A DNA stretch of 64,000 nucleotides from Pantoea coffeiphila (GCF_016909495.1 NZ_JAFBFW010000010.1:91419-155418), one strand, 5' to 3'; shown: positions 1 to 9,261, numbered from the stretch's first letter. Program-made: numbers and translations. The notes: generated from the sequence alone by a model not told the origin.

Positions 1-627
1 GAAGGGTTCACCCTCTGCTGTCCCCTGAACTTCAATCATGCGGCCGTCTTCGGTCATCACCACATTCATATCGGTTTCGGCAGCGGAATCCTCAACATAT
101 TCCAGATCGCACAGCGCTTCGCCATTTACGATGCCAACGGAAATGGCAGCAACCATGCCTTTCATTGGATTGGCCTTCAGCTTGCCAATCGCAACAAGGT
201 GGTTCAGTGCATCGGCCAGCGCCACGCAGGCACCAGTGATGGATGCGGTGCGCGTACCGCCGTCGGCTTGTAATACGTCGCAGTCCAGGGTGATGGTAAA
301 TTCGCCCAGCGCTTTCAGATCCAGCGCGGCGCGCAGGGAGCGAGCAATCAGACGCTGGATCTCCAGCGTGCGGCCACCCTGTTTACCTTTCGCCGCTTCG
401 CGGGCGTTACGGCTATGGGTGGCGCGAGGCAGCATGCCGTATTCAGCCGTCACCCATCCCTGCCCCTGACCTTTCAGGAAACGAGGAACGCCCTCTTCAA
501 TCGTTGCAGTACACAGTACTTTGGTATCACCGAATTCAACCAGCACAGAGCCTTCTGCATGTTTGGTGTAATGACGGGTCAGGGTTACGGGGCGCACCTG
601 ATGTGCGCTACGGCCTGATGGACGCAT
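1..627 (-). CDS. rph: Ribonuclease PH, 3' end cut by window
   Basis: RNase PH is a phosphorolytic 3'-5' exoribonuclease that trims tRNA 3' ends. The reverse strand gives 209 codons of an uninterrupted RNase PH N-terminal and central region, starting MRPSGR with a following HQVRPVTL stretch, and containing [12 protein letters not shown] and [18 protein letters not shown], the conserved phosphate-binding core. The ATG at 627-625 is the natural start. The family is about 238 residues, so roughly the last 30 are missing beyond position 1. It lies divergent from nupC; in E. coli rph is next to yicC, so the two intervening genes here are an addition. Confidence 0.95.
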   Translation of the reverse strand, partial: MRPSGRSAHQVRPVTLTRHYTKHAEGSVLVEFGDTKVLCTATIEEGVPRFLKGQGQGWVTAEYGMLPRATHSRNAREAAKGKQGGRTLEIQRLIARSLRAALDLKALGEFTITLDCDVLQADGGTRTASITGACVALADALNHLVAIGKLKANPMKGMVAAISVGIVNGEALCDLEYVEDSAAETDMNVVMTEDGRMIEVQGTAEGEPF

Positions 628-840
628 AGTATGTTCTCCGGCTAGCTAATTATAATTGGCTGCGCATTATACGGATTTCACTGGTGAATGCCTATCTAAG
701 GCAGCTTCATCCGCGCGCTGTTATGCAACTGGCAGATAATCAACGTTTAAAACAGCAAGATAATCGGGAACAGGATGTAAAAATAATCGAGATATGGCTA
801 AATGCCCCTCTTTATTGACTCTTCACGCGGGACCGTCCGT

Positions 841-2025
841 ATGACTGCTGTTTTACATTTTATTCTGGCCCTGGCCATTATCTTCTGCCTGGCGCTGCTA
901 TTCAGTTCCGACCGAAAGAAAATTCGTCCACGCGTACTGTTACAGCTGGTCGTAATTGAAGGCGCTTTGGCCTGGTTCTTCCTGCACGCATCCGGTGGAC
1001 TAAGCGTAGTGAGTGCCGTGTCCGGCTTCTTCGAGGTGCTGTTGAAATATGCCGCACAGGGTACCGACTTTGTGTTTGGCAACATGAGCTCGCAGGGGCT
1101 AGCTTTTATCTTCCTGGGCGTACTGTGCCCAATCGTCTTTATCTCTGCGCTAATCGGTATTTTACAGCACCTGAAGATTCTGCCGCTGCTGATCCGGTTT
1201 GTTGGTACCGTGCTGTCTAAAATCAACGGTATGGGTAAGCTGGAGTCATTCAACGCCGTCAGTACCTTAATCCTTGGTCAGTCAGAGAACTTTATCGCCT
1301 ATAAGGGTATCCTGGCAGAGATTTCGGAGCGGCGCCTCTACTCAATGGCCGCAGCCGCGATGTCTACCGTTTCACTGTCGATTGTCGGTGCCTACATGTC
1401 GATGATTGAACCGCGCTATGTAGTAGCCGCACTGGTGCTTAACATGTTTAGCACCTTTATCATCCTGTCAATTATTAACCCGACGCCGGTGGGTGATGAA
1501 CCCGAGATTCGGCTGGAAAAACTGCACGAAGACCAGAGCTTCTTTGAGATGCTTGGCGAGTACATCCTCGCAGGTTTTAAAGTCGCGATGATTATCCTGG
1601 CCATGCTGATTGGATTTATTGCCCTAATCACAGCGGTTAATGCACTGTTCGCTGCGGTATTCGGTATCAGCTTCCAGCAGATCCTTGGCTATATTTTCTG
1701 GCCGTTTGCCTGGCTGATCGGTATTCCGCCGGCCGATGCCCTGAAAGCCGCCAGTATTATGGCCACTAAGCTGGTGACCAACGAGTTTGTCGCGATGATC
1801 GAACTGAAAAAAATCGCAGCCGAACTGTCACCACGCGGGCTGGGGATACTGTCCGTATTTCTGGTTTCGTTTGCTAACTTTGCCTCCATCGGCATTGTGG
1901 CAGGTGCCATCAAGGGACTTAACGAGCAGCAGGGAAACGTGGTGTCTCGCTTCGGGCTGAAGCTAATTTATGGATCCACGCTGGTCAGTTTACTTTCCGC
2001 CGCCTTCGCCGGATTGGTGTTGTAA
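841..2025 (+). CDS. nupC: NupC-type nucleoside:H+ symporter
   Basis: Concentrative nucleoside transporter of the inner membrane that imports pyrimidine nucleosides and adenosine with protons. The 394 residues are mostly hydrophobic helices and carry the CNT hallmarks [10 protein letters not shown] and, near the C-terminus, [10 protein letters not shown] and [10 protein letters not shown]. The N-terminus [12 protein letters not shown] aligns with E. coli NupC, so the ATG at 841 is preferred to the in-frame ATG at 802. The gene ends at a perfect hairpin shared with the convergent lipoprotein gene. It sits between rph and yicC, unlike the E. coli position of nupC, so it may be a second copy in this genome. 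Confidence 0.9.
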   Translation: MTAVLHFILALAIIFCLALLFSSDRKKIRPRVLLQLVVIEGALAWFFLHASGGLSVVSAVSGFFEVLLKYAAQGTDFVFGNMSSQGLAFIFLGVLCPIVFISALIGILQHLKILPLLIRFVGTVLSKINGMGKLESFNAVSTLILGQSENFIAYKGILAEISERRLYSMAAAAMSTVSLSIVGAYMSMIEPRYVVAALVLNMFSTFIILSIINPTPVGDEPEIRLEKLHEDQSFFEMLGEYILAGFKVAMIILAMLIGFIALITAVNALFAAVFGISFQQILGYIFWPFAWLIGIPPADALKAASIMATKLVTNEFVAMIELKKIAAELSPRGLGILSVFLVSFANFASIGIVAGAIKGLNEQQGNVVSRFGLKLIYGSTLVSLLSAAFAGLVL

Positions 2026-2030
2026 ACATT

Positions 2031-2056
2031 CAGCCCGGTACTGCGGTACCGGGCTG
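2031..2056. terminator. Hairpin between convergent genes
   Basis: Perfect 11-bp stem (CAGCCCGGTAC / GTACCGGGCTG) with a TGCG loop, placed between the nupC stop and the stop of the convergent gene. There is no long T-run on the plus side, so it may be a weak bidirectional terminator. Confidence 0.65.
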
Positions 2057-2075
2057 CTTGATAAGTTAATGCCGG

Positions 2076-2507
2076 TCAGAAAGCCACACAGGCTGACGTA
2101 TCAACCCGCATAACCGAATCCTGAGCAAAACGCTGCTTGTAAATCGCCCTCAACGCTTCAATCCCCTGCTCACTGCTCCGATCCGTTGGGTGAATCAGCA
2201 TCAGCGCTTTGCTGTCTTCACGCGCGAGTTTTCCATCGTTGCCCAGCCACTGCCCTTTCGCGTTAAATACCGTCAGGCCATCTTTAAAGCGCGGCGTAAC
2301 GTCCTTATCAACAAACGTCTGCCATTCAGCCTCAGTAATCGCCTGCCCGTGCGGCCTGTTCAGGCCAAAATAGAGCGTTGTCTGCTGCATCGCCTCACCG
2401 GTCGCACATGTCGGTGTCGGTGCAGCTGTGCTCGTCACCTTGCCTGGCACACTGCATCCCGTGAGCGCTAAGAGTAAAAAAGAAGAATAAAATAAACGAG
2501 CAGACAT
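2076..2507 (-). CDS. DUF3574-like lipoprotein
   Basis: A 143-residue secreted protein with a lipoprotein signal: MSARLFYSSFLLLALTGC, with the lipobox LTGC placing the acylated Cys at about residue 18. The mature part contains TTLYFGLNRP, followed by ITEAEWQTFVDKDVTPRF and GLTVFNAKGQW, a pattern I associate with the DUF3574 family of unknown function. It is probably anchored in an outer- or inner-membrane leaflet facing the periplasm. It stands alone, convergent with nupC. The family name rests on recall of the motif pattern; no function can be given. Confidence 0.75.
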   Translation of the reverse strand: MSARLFYSSFLLLALTGCSVPGKVTSTAAPTPTCATGEAMQQTTLYFGLNRPHGQAITEAEWQTFVDKDVTPRFKDGLTVFNAKGQWLGNDGKLAREDSKALMLIHPTDRSSEQGIEALRAIYKQRFAQDSVMRVDTSACVAF

Positions 2508-2690
2508 GAACTCTCCTGGTAAATAACGATGGCGATCGAGTGGCCCGGCACTCAGGCCGGATTATTCTTAACATATTAATCTCTGGTTGATAAAACGTCA
2601 GCCGTTGCTCCGACTTTTGACTGAATACCTGTTAAGCCAGCGCCTGCGCCGTTATACTTCCGGCATCTTTCTCTTAAGCGAGTACGCAAA

Positions 2691-3554
2691 ATGATCCGCA
2701 GTATGACCGCCTACGCCCGCCGCGAAACCAAAGGTGATTGGGGCAGCGCCGCCTGGGAGCTGCGTTCCGTAAACCAGCGCTATCTTGAAACGTATATCCG
2801 TCTGCCAGAACAATTCCGCGGGCTGGAACCGGCTATTCGCGAACGCATCCGCAATCGGCTGACTCGCGGTAAAGTGGAAGTGAATCTGCGTTTCGACGCC
2901 GATCCCAGTACGCAGAGTGCACTGGTACTGAATGAAAAGCTGGCAATCCAACTGGTACAAGCGGCTAACTGGGTCAAAATGCAAAGCGATGAGGGTGAAA
3001 TTAACCCGGTAGATATTCTGCGCTGGCCCGGAGTGATGTCGGCTGAAGAGCAGGATCTGGATGCCATCTCAGCACAGCTATTAATTCTGCTCGATGGTGC
3101 CATTGACGACTTTATTGCTGCGCGTGAGGTCGAAGGTGCTGCACTGAAGGCACTTATTGAGCAGCGTCTGGAAGGCGTCAGTTCAGAAGTCAGCAAAGTT
3201 CGCACCCATATGCCAGATGTTCTTAAATGGCAGCGCGAGCGCCTGGTAGCCCGTCTGGAAGACGCGCAGGTACAGCTTGAAAATAACCGTCTGGAGCAGG
3301 AACTGGTGATGCTGGCACAGCGCGTAGACGTTGCGGAAGAGCTGGATCGCCTGGAAGCGCACGTGAAGGAAACCTATAACATCCTGAAGAAAAAAGAGGC
3401 GGTTGGCCGCCGTCTGGACTTTATGATGCAAGAGTTCAACCGTGAGTCCAATACGCTGGGTTCCAAATCGATTAATGCGGAAATCACCGCATCGGCCATT
3501 GAGTTGAAGGTGCTGATTGAGCAGATGCGCGAGCAGATTCAAAATATCGAGTAA
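2691..3554 (+). CDS. yicC: YicC endoribonuclease family protein
   Basis: YicC-type protein of 287 residues, full length for the family; E. coli YicC has been reported to be an endoribonuclease influencing small-RNA turnover. The start MIRSMTAYARRE, the central RLEDAQVQLENNRLEQELVM helix and the C-terminal GRRLDFMMQEFNRESNTLGSK are family signatures. The last codons (QIQNIE, stop) are the integration target of the island that follows. A near-identical copy of these codons lies at 20459-20478, so the current 3' end was supplied at least partly by the island while keeping the protein intact. Confidence 0.95.
   Translation: MIRSMTAYARRETKGDWGSAAWELRSVNQRYLETYIRLPEQFRGLEPAIRERIRNRLTRGKVEVNLRFDADPSTQSALVLNEKLAIQLVQAANWVKMQSDEGEINPVDILRWPGVMSAEEQDLDAISAQLLILLDGAIDDFIAAREVEGAALKALIEQRLEGVSSEVSKVRTHMPDVLKWQRERLVARLEDAQVQLENNRLEQELVMLAQRVDVAEELDRLEAHVKETYNILKKKEAVGRRLDFMMQEFNRESNTLGSKSINAEITASAIELKVLIEQMREQIQNIE
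3534..3553 (+). other. Left attachment site in yicC 3' end
   Basis: Codes for the YicC C-terminus QIQNIE plus the first two bases of the stop. It matches 20459-20478 at 17 of 20 positions, all mismatches being third codon bases (CAA/CAG, AAT/AAC, ATC/ATT); the stop also differs just beyond (TAA/TAG). This is the signature of an integrase that targets a gene 3' end and restores the reading frame. Confidence 0.88.
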
Positions 3555-3560
3555 ATTCTT

Positions 3561-3646
3561 TTAAAGTCCACTGAGATACATAAGCCCATGTTAAATGGGC
3601 TTTTTTATTTAAATCATAGTCTATTAAAGACCACTTAGATACATTA
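3561..3646 (+). repeat. Direct repeats beside attL, likely integrase arm sites
   Basis: Two 23-bp imperfect direct repeats at 3561-3583 and 3624-3646 share the form TTAAAG-CCACT-AGATACAT-A with three or so differences. They lie between the att core and the integrase gene, where tyrosine integrases usually have their arm-type binding sites. A GGGGAGTAAA motif follows at 3663-3672 and recurs at 20378-20387 just inside the right end. Confidence 0.6.
3582..3606 (+). terminator. Terminator after yicC
   Basis: GCCCAT / ATGGGC stem with flanking AA/TT, a GTTAA loop and a run of six T. It lies inside the island, so the element brings a replacement terminator for yicC; the displaced original is probably the one at 20537. 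Confidence 0.8.
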
Positions 3647-3757
3647 AAAACCACCAATAAGTGGGGAGTAAAACGGGGAGCGCTTTTGCTTTACTAGTCT
3701 CATCTGGCAGTTTATAACCATATACCCCCCACGACGATTTTTAATCAGGATAGGTAT

Positions 3758-4981
3758 ATGGCCTCACTCACTGTCAGGACGGTTCAGGCTCTCATCAAAG
3801 CAGGAGAACCGGGGAAGTTTGGAGATGGGCGAGGCTTGTACCTGAAAGTCCCACAAAAAGGTGAGGCGTATTGGATGCTTCGATACACAATCGGCTCTAA
3901 GAGACGAGAACTCACACTTGGCAAGGTATCCCATCTATCTCTGTCTGAGGTACGTAGCCTCGCTGAGGATACTCGAAGAAAAGTTGCCACCGGAGATGAT
4001 CCTATTGCTGAACGGAAACTTAACCGACCGAAGCAAATCACAACGGTAGATGGATTGTTTGAAGACTGGCACAAAGACCTGGTTAGGCGGTTGAAGCATC
4101 CACAAATCCCAGAAAGGGTATACAAGAAGGATATTGCCCCTACTATTGGTCAACTTTCTTTGACGAAGATAACCCCCATTGATATCCGGTCAATTCTGCA
4201 AAAAATTACAGATAGCGGAAGGCCAACCATTTCAAACGATGCCCTACTCTACATGAAGCAACTCTTTGACCACGGCATTAAGCTTGGGCTGCTTCAGAGC
4301 AACCCAGCAATGGCGTTCAAGGTCAATGATGCAGGTGGAATCGAAAAAAGCAGAGAAAGAGCATTAAGTCTGGAAGAAATTGGTCAGGTGTTTAAAGTTT
4401 TCAGAGAACACTCTGACAGCTTCTCTCGTGATAACTACCTTGCCTGTGCTCTGCTACTACTCCTTGCTGTTCGCAAAAGTGAGCTAACCGAGGCTCCTTG
4501 GGCAGAATTCGATTTGGATGAGAAAAAATGGTCTTTACCAAAAGAAAGGAGTAAGTCAGGAGTGGGCATTGTGATTCCGCTACCACCACTGGCAATTGAA
4601 ATGTTAAAAGAGCTAAAGGTCAGAGCTTTTGGTTCTGATTATGTCTTTCCTAACCGCAGATCCAGTAAGAATCTACATATGGGAAAAGATACCCTCAACA
4701 GGGCGATAGCCAAGCTATTCGGGGTAGAACCGGGTAAGAGGAAGCAACCACCTAATGTAATGGGTAATATTGAATATTTCACAGTCCATGACTTACGAAG
4801 GACTTGCAGAAGTTTACTTGCATCACTGTCTGTTCCCCCACATGTCGCAGAAAGATGTCTGAACCACAAGCTGAAGGGTGTAGAAGCTATTTATGACAGA
4901 TATGATTACTTTGAAGAAAGAAAAGATGCTCTTAAGAAGTTAGCTGGAACATTTGAAAAATATACTAAGAATAGCTGTTAG
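3758..4981 (+). CDS. P4-type tyrosine integrase of the island
   Basis: Site-specific recombinase of 407 residues that should integrate and excise the island at yicC. An N-terminal DUF4102-like domain (residues 1-90, with KFGDGRGLYLKVPQKG and YTIGSKRRELTLG) precedes the SAM-like core-binding region and the catalytic domain: Arg in LLAVRKSELTEAPW, HDLRRT box, LNHK, and the nucleophile Tyr in IYDRYDY. All key residues are present, so it looks functional. The gene starts about 200 bp from the attL core and reads away from it, the usual layout for this class. Confidence 0.93.
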   Translation: MASLTVRTVQALIKAGEPGKFGDGRGLYLKVPQKGEAYWMLRYTIGSKRRELTLGKVSHLSLSEVRSLAEDTRRKVATGDDPIAERKLNRPKQITTVDGLFEDWHKDLVRRLKHPQIPERVYKKDIAPTIGQLSLTKITPIDIRSILQKITDSGRPTISNDALLYMKQLFDHGIKLGLLQSNPAMAFKVNDAGGIEKSRERALSLEEIGQVFKVFREHSDSFSRDNYLACALLLLLAVRKSELTEAPWAEFDLDEKKWSLPKERSKSGVGIVIPLPPLAIEMLKELKVRAFGSDYVFPNRRSSKNLHMGKDTLNRAIAKLFGVEPGKRKQPPNVMGNIEYFTVHDLRRTCRSLLASLSVPPHVAERCLNHKLKGVEAIYDRYDYFEERKDALKKLAGTFEKYTKNSC

Positions 4982-4998
4982 CAAAAGGAAAAACCGTC

Positions 4999-5895
4999 AT
5001 GATGAAGAATGAAGTCTTGTTAAAAAAACTTACGGATTTATTGAGTACTCATGCTTACACAATGAAAAACTTGACAGCAATTGGTTTGAATGATGGAGCA
5101 GTGCTATCTGAAGATCTTTATTTAAAAATTGGAAATAATCTATTTGGTATAAGTTTAACAAACACAAATATTGATAAAATAAATCAGGATACAATAGATT
5201 TATACGATGAAAAAGAGAGTATCGCAATACAAGTTACCGTAAGGACAGATAAAGTAAAAATACAATCAACGATTGATAATTTTATTAAGAAAAACCATTA
5301 TCTGAAATACAATAAACTATATTTTCTAATTATCGATAATGGTAGAAAAGAAGATTATTATAAAGGTACCTTTAACACAGAAAATAAATTTGATTTTAAC
5401 ATTGAAAATAATGTATTTCTTATAAGAGACATAATAGCAAAAGCTAGGGGTTTAGATATAAACTCTTTAGACACTTTAGTCTCAAATGTTAGTGAATACA
5501 TTGATTTTCCGAGCACAAAAAAATCAGAAAGAACTGAATTATGGAATCGTATTAGCACTTTATCAAATCATGTAAATTACGCACTTGAACCAGACCCTAC
5601 AGGATTGAGAGTTTACGACCCTGTTCAAGAGCTTGAAAATTCATTAAAAGCGATTTCAGAATTGTTATTATTTTTAAGAATGAACAGAATTCATTTGGAT
5701 ACTGACATCATAAATTCTGTCAATGAAATTATAGCAAATGCATCAGACACAATTGATTTTACACGAATATACACAAAGCGCAGAAATCCAGGTTCGGATA
5801 TATCGCTGCAAGACTGGATAAATGCAACGAATAAAAAAGACATATTCAATAAAACAGTATCAAAAATAGAGGGGTTGTTAAGACAAAATACATAG
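4999..5895 (+). CDS. SMEK-like nuclease-fold protein, function unknown
   Basis: A 298-residue protein encoded 17 bp after the integrase. Residues about 1-150 resemble the SMEK domain, a restriction-endonuclease-like fold found in defence islands: an acidic core IDLYDEKESIAIQVT (about 66-80) matches the D...(I/A)QVT pattern, followed by a helix and KLYFLIIDNG. The C-terminal half is helical with no motif I know. It could be a DNA- or RNA-cleaving effector or a toxin; the partner may be the next gene, 27 bp downstream. Very AT-rich coding sequence points to recent transfer. Identification is by motif only. Confidence 0.55.
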   Translation: MMKNEVLLKKLTDLLSTHAYTMKNLTAIGLNDGAVLSEDLYLKIGNNLFGISLTNTNIDKINQDTIDLYDEKESIAIQVTVRTDKVKIQSTIDNFIKKNHYLKYNKLYFLIIDNGRKEDYYKGTFNTENKFDFNIENNVFLIRDIIAKARGLDINSLDTLVSNVSEYIDFPSTKKSERTELWNRISTLSNHVNYALEPDPTGLRVYDPVQELENSLKAISELLLFLRMNRIHLDTDIINSVNEIIANASDTIDFTRIYTKRRNPGSDISLQDWINATNKKDIFNKTVSKIEGLLRQNT

Positions 5896-5922
5896 CCCTA
5901 CAAATGATAAAAAGGGGATTAA

Positions 5923-6393
5923 ATGAAATACAAAATAAATATAAGATGGGAGGAAACAAACATCCATTTTACAAAGCATAAAACTATTAATTATAAAAAT
6001 AAAACATTTTTCTTTAAATTAGAAAACAATATAATTTATAGGAAGAGTGGTAATTTCCCTGTTATTGAAAACGAGCCAGACAATACCTTATTCATTGTAT
6101 CAAAGGTAGATAATAACAATTATATTTTGGAAAGCACAGGGATACATAAGGATGAGTATTTTGACATTGAACAAAAAGTGTTGGATAAATTTAATAGTAT
6201 GGCTTTCAAAGCAGGAATGACAAAAACGGAATTACGTTTTTTAACATCATGCCCGTCCTGCTTTATGTATAAATATATTATTGACGAGAAGGTTGATTTA
6301 GTCTTTGTAAGCATCCCATTAATAGATGATTTATATGACTTAAGTATTAATGCGCCGATACCATTGATTAACATCACAAAAATGGAAACATGA
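5923..6393 (+). CDS. Unknown protein, partner of the SMEK-like gene
   Basis: I do not recognise this 156-residue protein. It begins with beta-rich sequence (KYKINIRWEETNIHF), has a central acidic helix, and near residue 109 a TSCPSCFMYKY motif whose two cysteines might bind metal. No signal peptide or membrane segment is seen. It is preceded by a good Shine-Dalgarno (AAAAGGGG) and lies 27 bp after the SMEK-like gene on the same strand, so the two are probably cotranscribed. A role as antitoxin, sensor or co-effector is conceivable but nothing in the sequence settles it. Confidence 0.6.
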   Translation: MKYKINIRWEETNIHFTKHKTINYKNKTFFFKLENNIIYRKSGNFPVIENEPDNTLFIVSKVDNNNYILESTGIHKDEYFDIEQKVLDKFNSMAFKAGMTKTELRFLTSCPSCFMYKYIIDEKVDLVFVSIPLIDDLYDLSINAPIPLINITKMET

Positions 6394-6805
6394 GCAATAA
6401 TCTTTAAAAGATACTCAATTATATCATGCCTAAATCAATAACATTCAGCTCCTAAAAATACATGGCAAGAGGTATTGTTGCGAAGCTATATTATGTTGTC
6501 CACTACTATACCTATTACCAATCCAAGTAAGAAATTCAAAATCGGAGCTTGGTAGGATTTCGTTCACGTCAGGTCTGAGAGCTTTTGAACAACTTGAAGA
6601 CGTTGACGTTCTTTTCATAAAATATAAAATACACCATAATCAATGAGTTAAGTACTTATTGTTTGAATTCATCTTATGGGATGAAAAAAATTGAAACTCT
6701 GCTTCGTTATACGTAAATTACTAAGTTAGACAATTGATTACTTAACGTACATCTCTGGGACTTACCATAACTTCTTGAAATTATTAAAAAAAGGCAGGGA
6801 AGTAA
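6394..6805. other. 412-bp AT-rich intergenic stretch
   Basis: No plausible gene or RNA was found. The DNA is AT-rich with scattered stops in all frames and no strong terminator. It presumably holds the promoter of the ParB-like gene, which has a Shine-Dalgarno-like GGCAGGGAAG 6 bp before its ATG. Confidence 0.5.
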
Positions 6806-8278
6806 ATGAATTTTGATACTATACACATCAACAACCTTTTACTGGATTTAGACAACCCACGCTTTCCAAGAATTGTAGAAAGCCAACGAGAAGCAGTAAA
6901 CTTAATGATTGAAATTCAATCAGTTAAGATTGAAGCTTTGGCAAAAGACATATCAGAATTTGGATTAGATCCTTCTGAGCGATTAATTGTTTATAAAAAT
7001 GATCTTTCTGATAACCAAAAAGCATATACAGTAGCTGAAGGTAATCGTCGCCTAACGGCTTTGAAGCTCTTGCAGGAGCCAGAACTTTCAGATGATGAAA
7101 AGTTAAAATCGCGCATAAAAAAAATAATACAAATTAGTAATCAATTACCAAATGAAATTGATTGTGTTGTTTTTGACACTCCTGAAGATTTTGAACATTG
7201 GGTTAATTTAAAACACAGTGGACAAAATAATGGGGCAGGACGTGTTCGTTGGGATACAAAAGAACAAGAGAGATATCAGTCAAAAAATGGTAATTCATCA
7301 TTTGGAAGCCAATTCTTAAAATTCTTGGAAAACGAAAAAAAACTTGAGGAAAAAGTCCCATCAGATTTTAGCATATTGAAAATCACGAATATTACTCGTT
7401 TATTAGGCGATCCAGATGTTAGGGAAGCACTTGGGCTTGAAGTAATCAATGCAAAATTGTTCTGTAGTCAAAATAAAGCAAGATTCATAGATGAAATATC
7501 AAAAATAATTAATGCTATGTTGGAAGTAGATGATAAGGGTAGGCCTATTTTTACCGTTAACAAAATAAGGCATAAAACTGATCGTCGTGATGTATTAAAT
7601 GAGTTAAATATTACTAAACCTAACATAAAACTCAGAAAGCTGTGGGAATTATCTGATCCAAACTCTTATAAAGAAGATAATGAGGAGAAATATCATTCTA
7701 ACTCATCATCAGATAATAAAAGTAATTCAAAGAACGATGAATATAAAAATAATAGTTCACAAAGTGAAACTACAGAATCAGAATCAAAACAAAAGAATGA
7801 AAACAAAGCTCATAACAGCAATAAGAAAGACGAACAAAGTGTTAAGCACAATCCCAATCGAAATAATTTGATACCAAGTAATGTAAAATATAATTTCGAC
7901 AATAAGAAATGCAGGAAAATATATGATGAACTGAAAGGTAAATTAAGACATGATGAATGCCCGATGTCCATTTCAGTCCTATTTAGAGCATTTTTAGAAT
8001 TATCTTTGATTTGCTATTTAGATAAAAACAATATTAATCTAAAAAAACAACAACAAGGACTTCATGATAAAGTCGTTGCTGTAAGTAATGATCTTAAAGA
8101 CAAAGGAATTCTAACAAATAGCCAGGTATCCTCAGTCCAGTCAGTATCTTCAAGCATAACGGTGAGCCAAGGTTCATTACAGCAATACATGCATAATAAA
8201 GACACGCTTCCTGATAAAAGCTCGTTAAACACCCAGTTTGACAATCTCCATTGTCTCTTCTCGGCAATATGGAAATGA
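6806..8278 (+). CDS. ParB/Srx-fold protein with helical C-terminal domain
   Basis: A 490-residue protein with three parts. Residues 1-110 are a ParB/sulfiredoxin-like domain: ALAKDISEFGLDPSERLIVY, then VAEGNRRLTALKLLQ, the GNRR box that in ParB-type proteins binds nucleotide or DNA. Residues about 290-350 are a low-complexity linker rich in Ser, Asn, Lys and Glu. The C-terminal helical domain has FRAFLELSLICYLDK and, near the end, LQQYMHN and a final LFSAIW, recalling an Abi/HEPN-like helical tail. It is the first gene of a same-strand set with a methyltransferase and an OLD-like ATPase. A defence role is inferred from context only. Confidence 0.7.
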   Translation: MNFDTIHINNLLLDLDNPRFPRIVESQREAVNLMIEIQSVKIEALAKDISEFGLDPSERLIVYKNDLSDNQKAYTVAEGNRRLTALKLLQEPELSDDEKLKSRIKKIIQISNQLPNEIDCVVFDTPEDFEHWVNLKHSGQNNGAGRVRWDTKEQERYQSKNGNSSFGSQFLKFLENEKKLEEKVPSDFSILKITNITRLLGDPDVREALGLEVINAKLFCSQNKARFIDEISKIINAMLEVDDKGRPIFTVNKIRHKTDRRDVLNELNITKPNIKLRKLWELSDPNSYKEDNEEKYHSNSSSDNKSNSKNDEYKNNSSQSETTESESKQKNENKAHNSNKKDEQSVKHNPNRNNLIPSNVKYNFDNKKCRKIYDELKGKLRHDECPMSISVLFRAFLELSLICYLDKNNINLKKQQQGLHDKVVAVSNDLKDKGILTNSQVSSVQSVSSSITVSQGSLQQYMHNKDTLPDKSSLNTQFDNLHCLFSAIWK

Positions 8279-8282
8279 GACA

Positions 8283-8307
8283 ACCCCTCGCCTTTCAAGC
8301 GAGGGGT
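8283..8307 (+). other. GC-rich perfect hairpin after ParB-like gene
   Basis: Nine-bp perfect stem (ACCCCTCGC / GCGAGGGGT) with a CTTTCAA loop, five bases after the stop codon and unusually GC-rich for the island. No T-run follows, so it may be an attenuator, an mRNA-stability element or a protein target rather than an intrinsic terminator. Confidence 0.6.
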
Positions 8308-8325
8308 GCCACACACAAATGGATA

Positions 8326-8334
8326 TGTTATAAT
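8326..8334 (+). promoter_or_regulatory. Extended -10 promoter before methyltransferase
   Basis: TG-T-TATAAT, a perfect extended -10 box, about 33 bp ahead of the methyltransferase ATG. No good -35 box is seen. It suggests the methyltransferase and ATPase can be expressed apart from the ParB-like gene. Confidence 0.5.
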
Positions 8335-8366
8335 GACTAAAAATCATACTTAATCAACGGTAAAAA

Positions 8367-9239
8367 ATGGCATTCTATACACCTTTAAGATATCCAGGCG
8401 GTAAAGGTAAGCTTGCTTATTACTTAAAAGGGATTATCAAGCATAACTCCCTTTTGGATTGCCATTACATTGAACCTTTTGCTGGTGGAGCTGGTGTCGC
8501 ACTCGAACTCTTGATGCAAGAATATGTCCATAAAGTTACGATTAACGATTATGATCCGGCCATATATTCATTCTGGCACTCAATTTTAAATAATTGTGAA
8601 GAATTTTGTGAAAAAATTCATCAGACAGAAGTTTCAATGAATACTTGGTACGAGCAAAAGGAAATATTAAGCGCAAACAGCTATGATGATCTCCTTTCAT
8701 TAGGCTTTGCTGCATTTTTTATGAACAGAACAAACCGTTCTGGAATATTGAATGCCGGAGTTATTGGTGGAAAGGCTCAAGCTGGTAAATGGAAACTTGA
8801 CGTAAGATTCAACAAAGAAGACTTAGTTAATAGAATAAAAAGAATAGCAGCATATAAAGATAGGATAATAATACAGAACAAGGACACCTTGGATTTACTA
8901 ATAGATTTAAGCATAAAGTCGCATGAAAATACGCTTATGTATTTAGATCCTCCTTATTATGTTAAAGGACAGGAACTTTATAGAAACTTCTATGAACATC
9001 AGGATCATGTTGACATCAAAAATCAACTCTTAAAGATGCCAATCTTGCATTGGATTGCAACCTATGACAACACGGAGCAAATCAAAGAGATATACAAGGG
9101 ACAAACAATAATTGATTTTGATCTGCAATATTCAGCACAATCTAAAAGAGTTGGCTCAGAAGTAATCATTTTCTCAAAGAATCTAAAAATTCCATCCGTG
9201 GAGTTAGGGAAGAAAAAAATTAAAGAGACCGTTTCTTAA
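8367..9239 (+). CDS. D12-class (Dam-like) DNA adenine methyltransferase
   Basis: N6-adenine DNA methyltransferase of 290 residues, transferring methyl from S-adenosylmethionine. Motifs in order: RYPGGKGKL at the N-terminus, SAM-binding EPFAGGAGVALELL (about 35-48), NDYDPAIYSFW, FFMNRTNRSGILNAG, and catalytic DPPYY at 194-198. Length and motif order fit Dam/DpnM proteins. No cognate restriction enzyme is recognised beside it. The OLD-like ATPase starts 22 bp downstream, so the pair is probably one transcript; methylation may mark self DNA against that ATPase-nuclease, an inference. The target site cannot be read from sequence. Confidence 0.93.
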   Translation: MAFYTPLRYPGGKGKLAYYLKGIIKHNSLLDCHYIEPFAGGAGVALELLMQEYVHKVTINDYDPAIYSFWHSILNNCEEFCEKIHQTEVSMNTWYEQKEILSANSYDDLLSLGFAAFFMNRTNRSGILNAGVIGGKAQAGKWKLDVRFNKEDLVNRIKRIAAYKDRIIIQNKDTLDLLIDLSIKSHENTLMYLDPPYYVKGQELYRNFYEHQDHVDIKNQLLKMPILHWIATYDNTEQIKEIYKGQTIIDFDLQYSAQSKRVGSEVIIFSKNLKIPSVELGKKKIKETVS

Positions 9240-9261
9240 ATTTATAGAATGGTAGGATAAA

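Noticed and set aside
798..1253. 151-codon minus-strand frame inside nupC
   Set aside because: Antisense shadow of the transporter gene, which has clear CNT motifs.
3555..3757. tRNA gene at the island edge
   Set aside because: No cloverleaf or CCA-type end; the target is the yicC gene end, not a tRNA.
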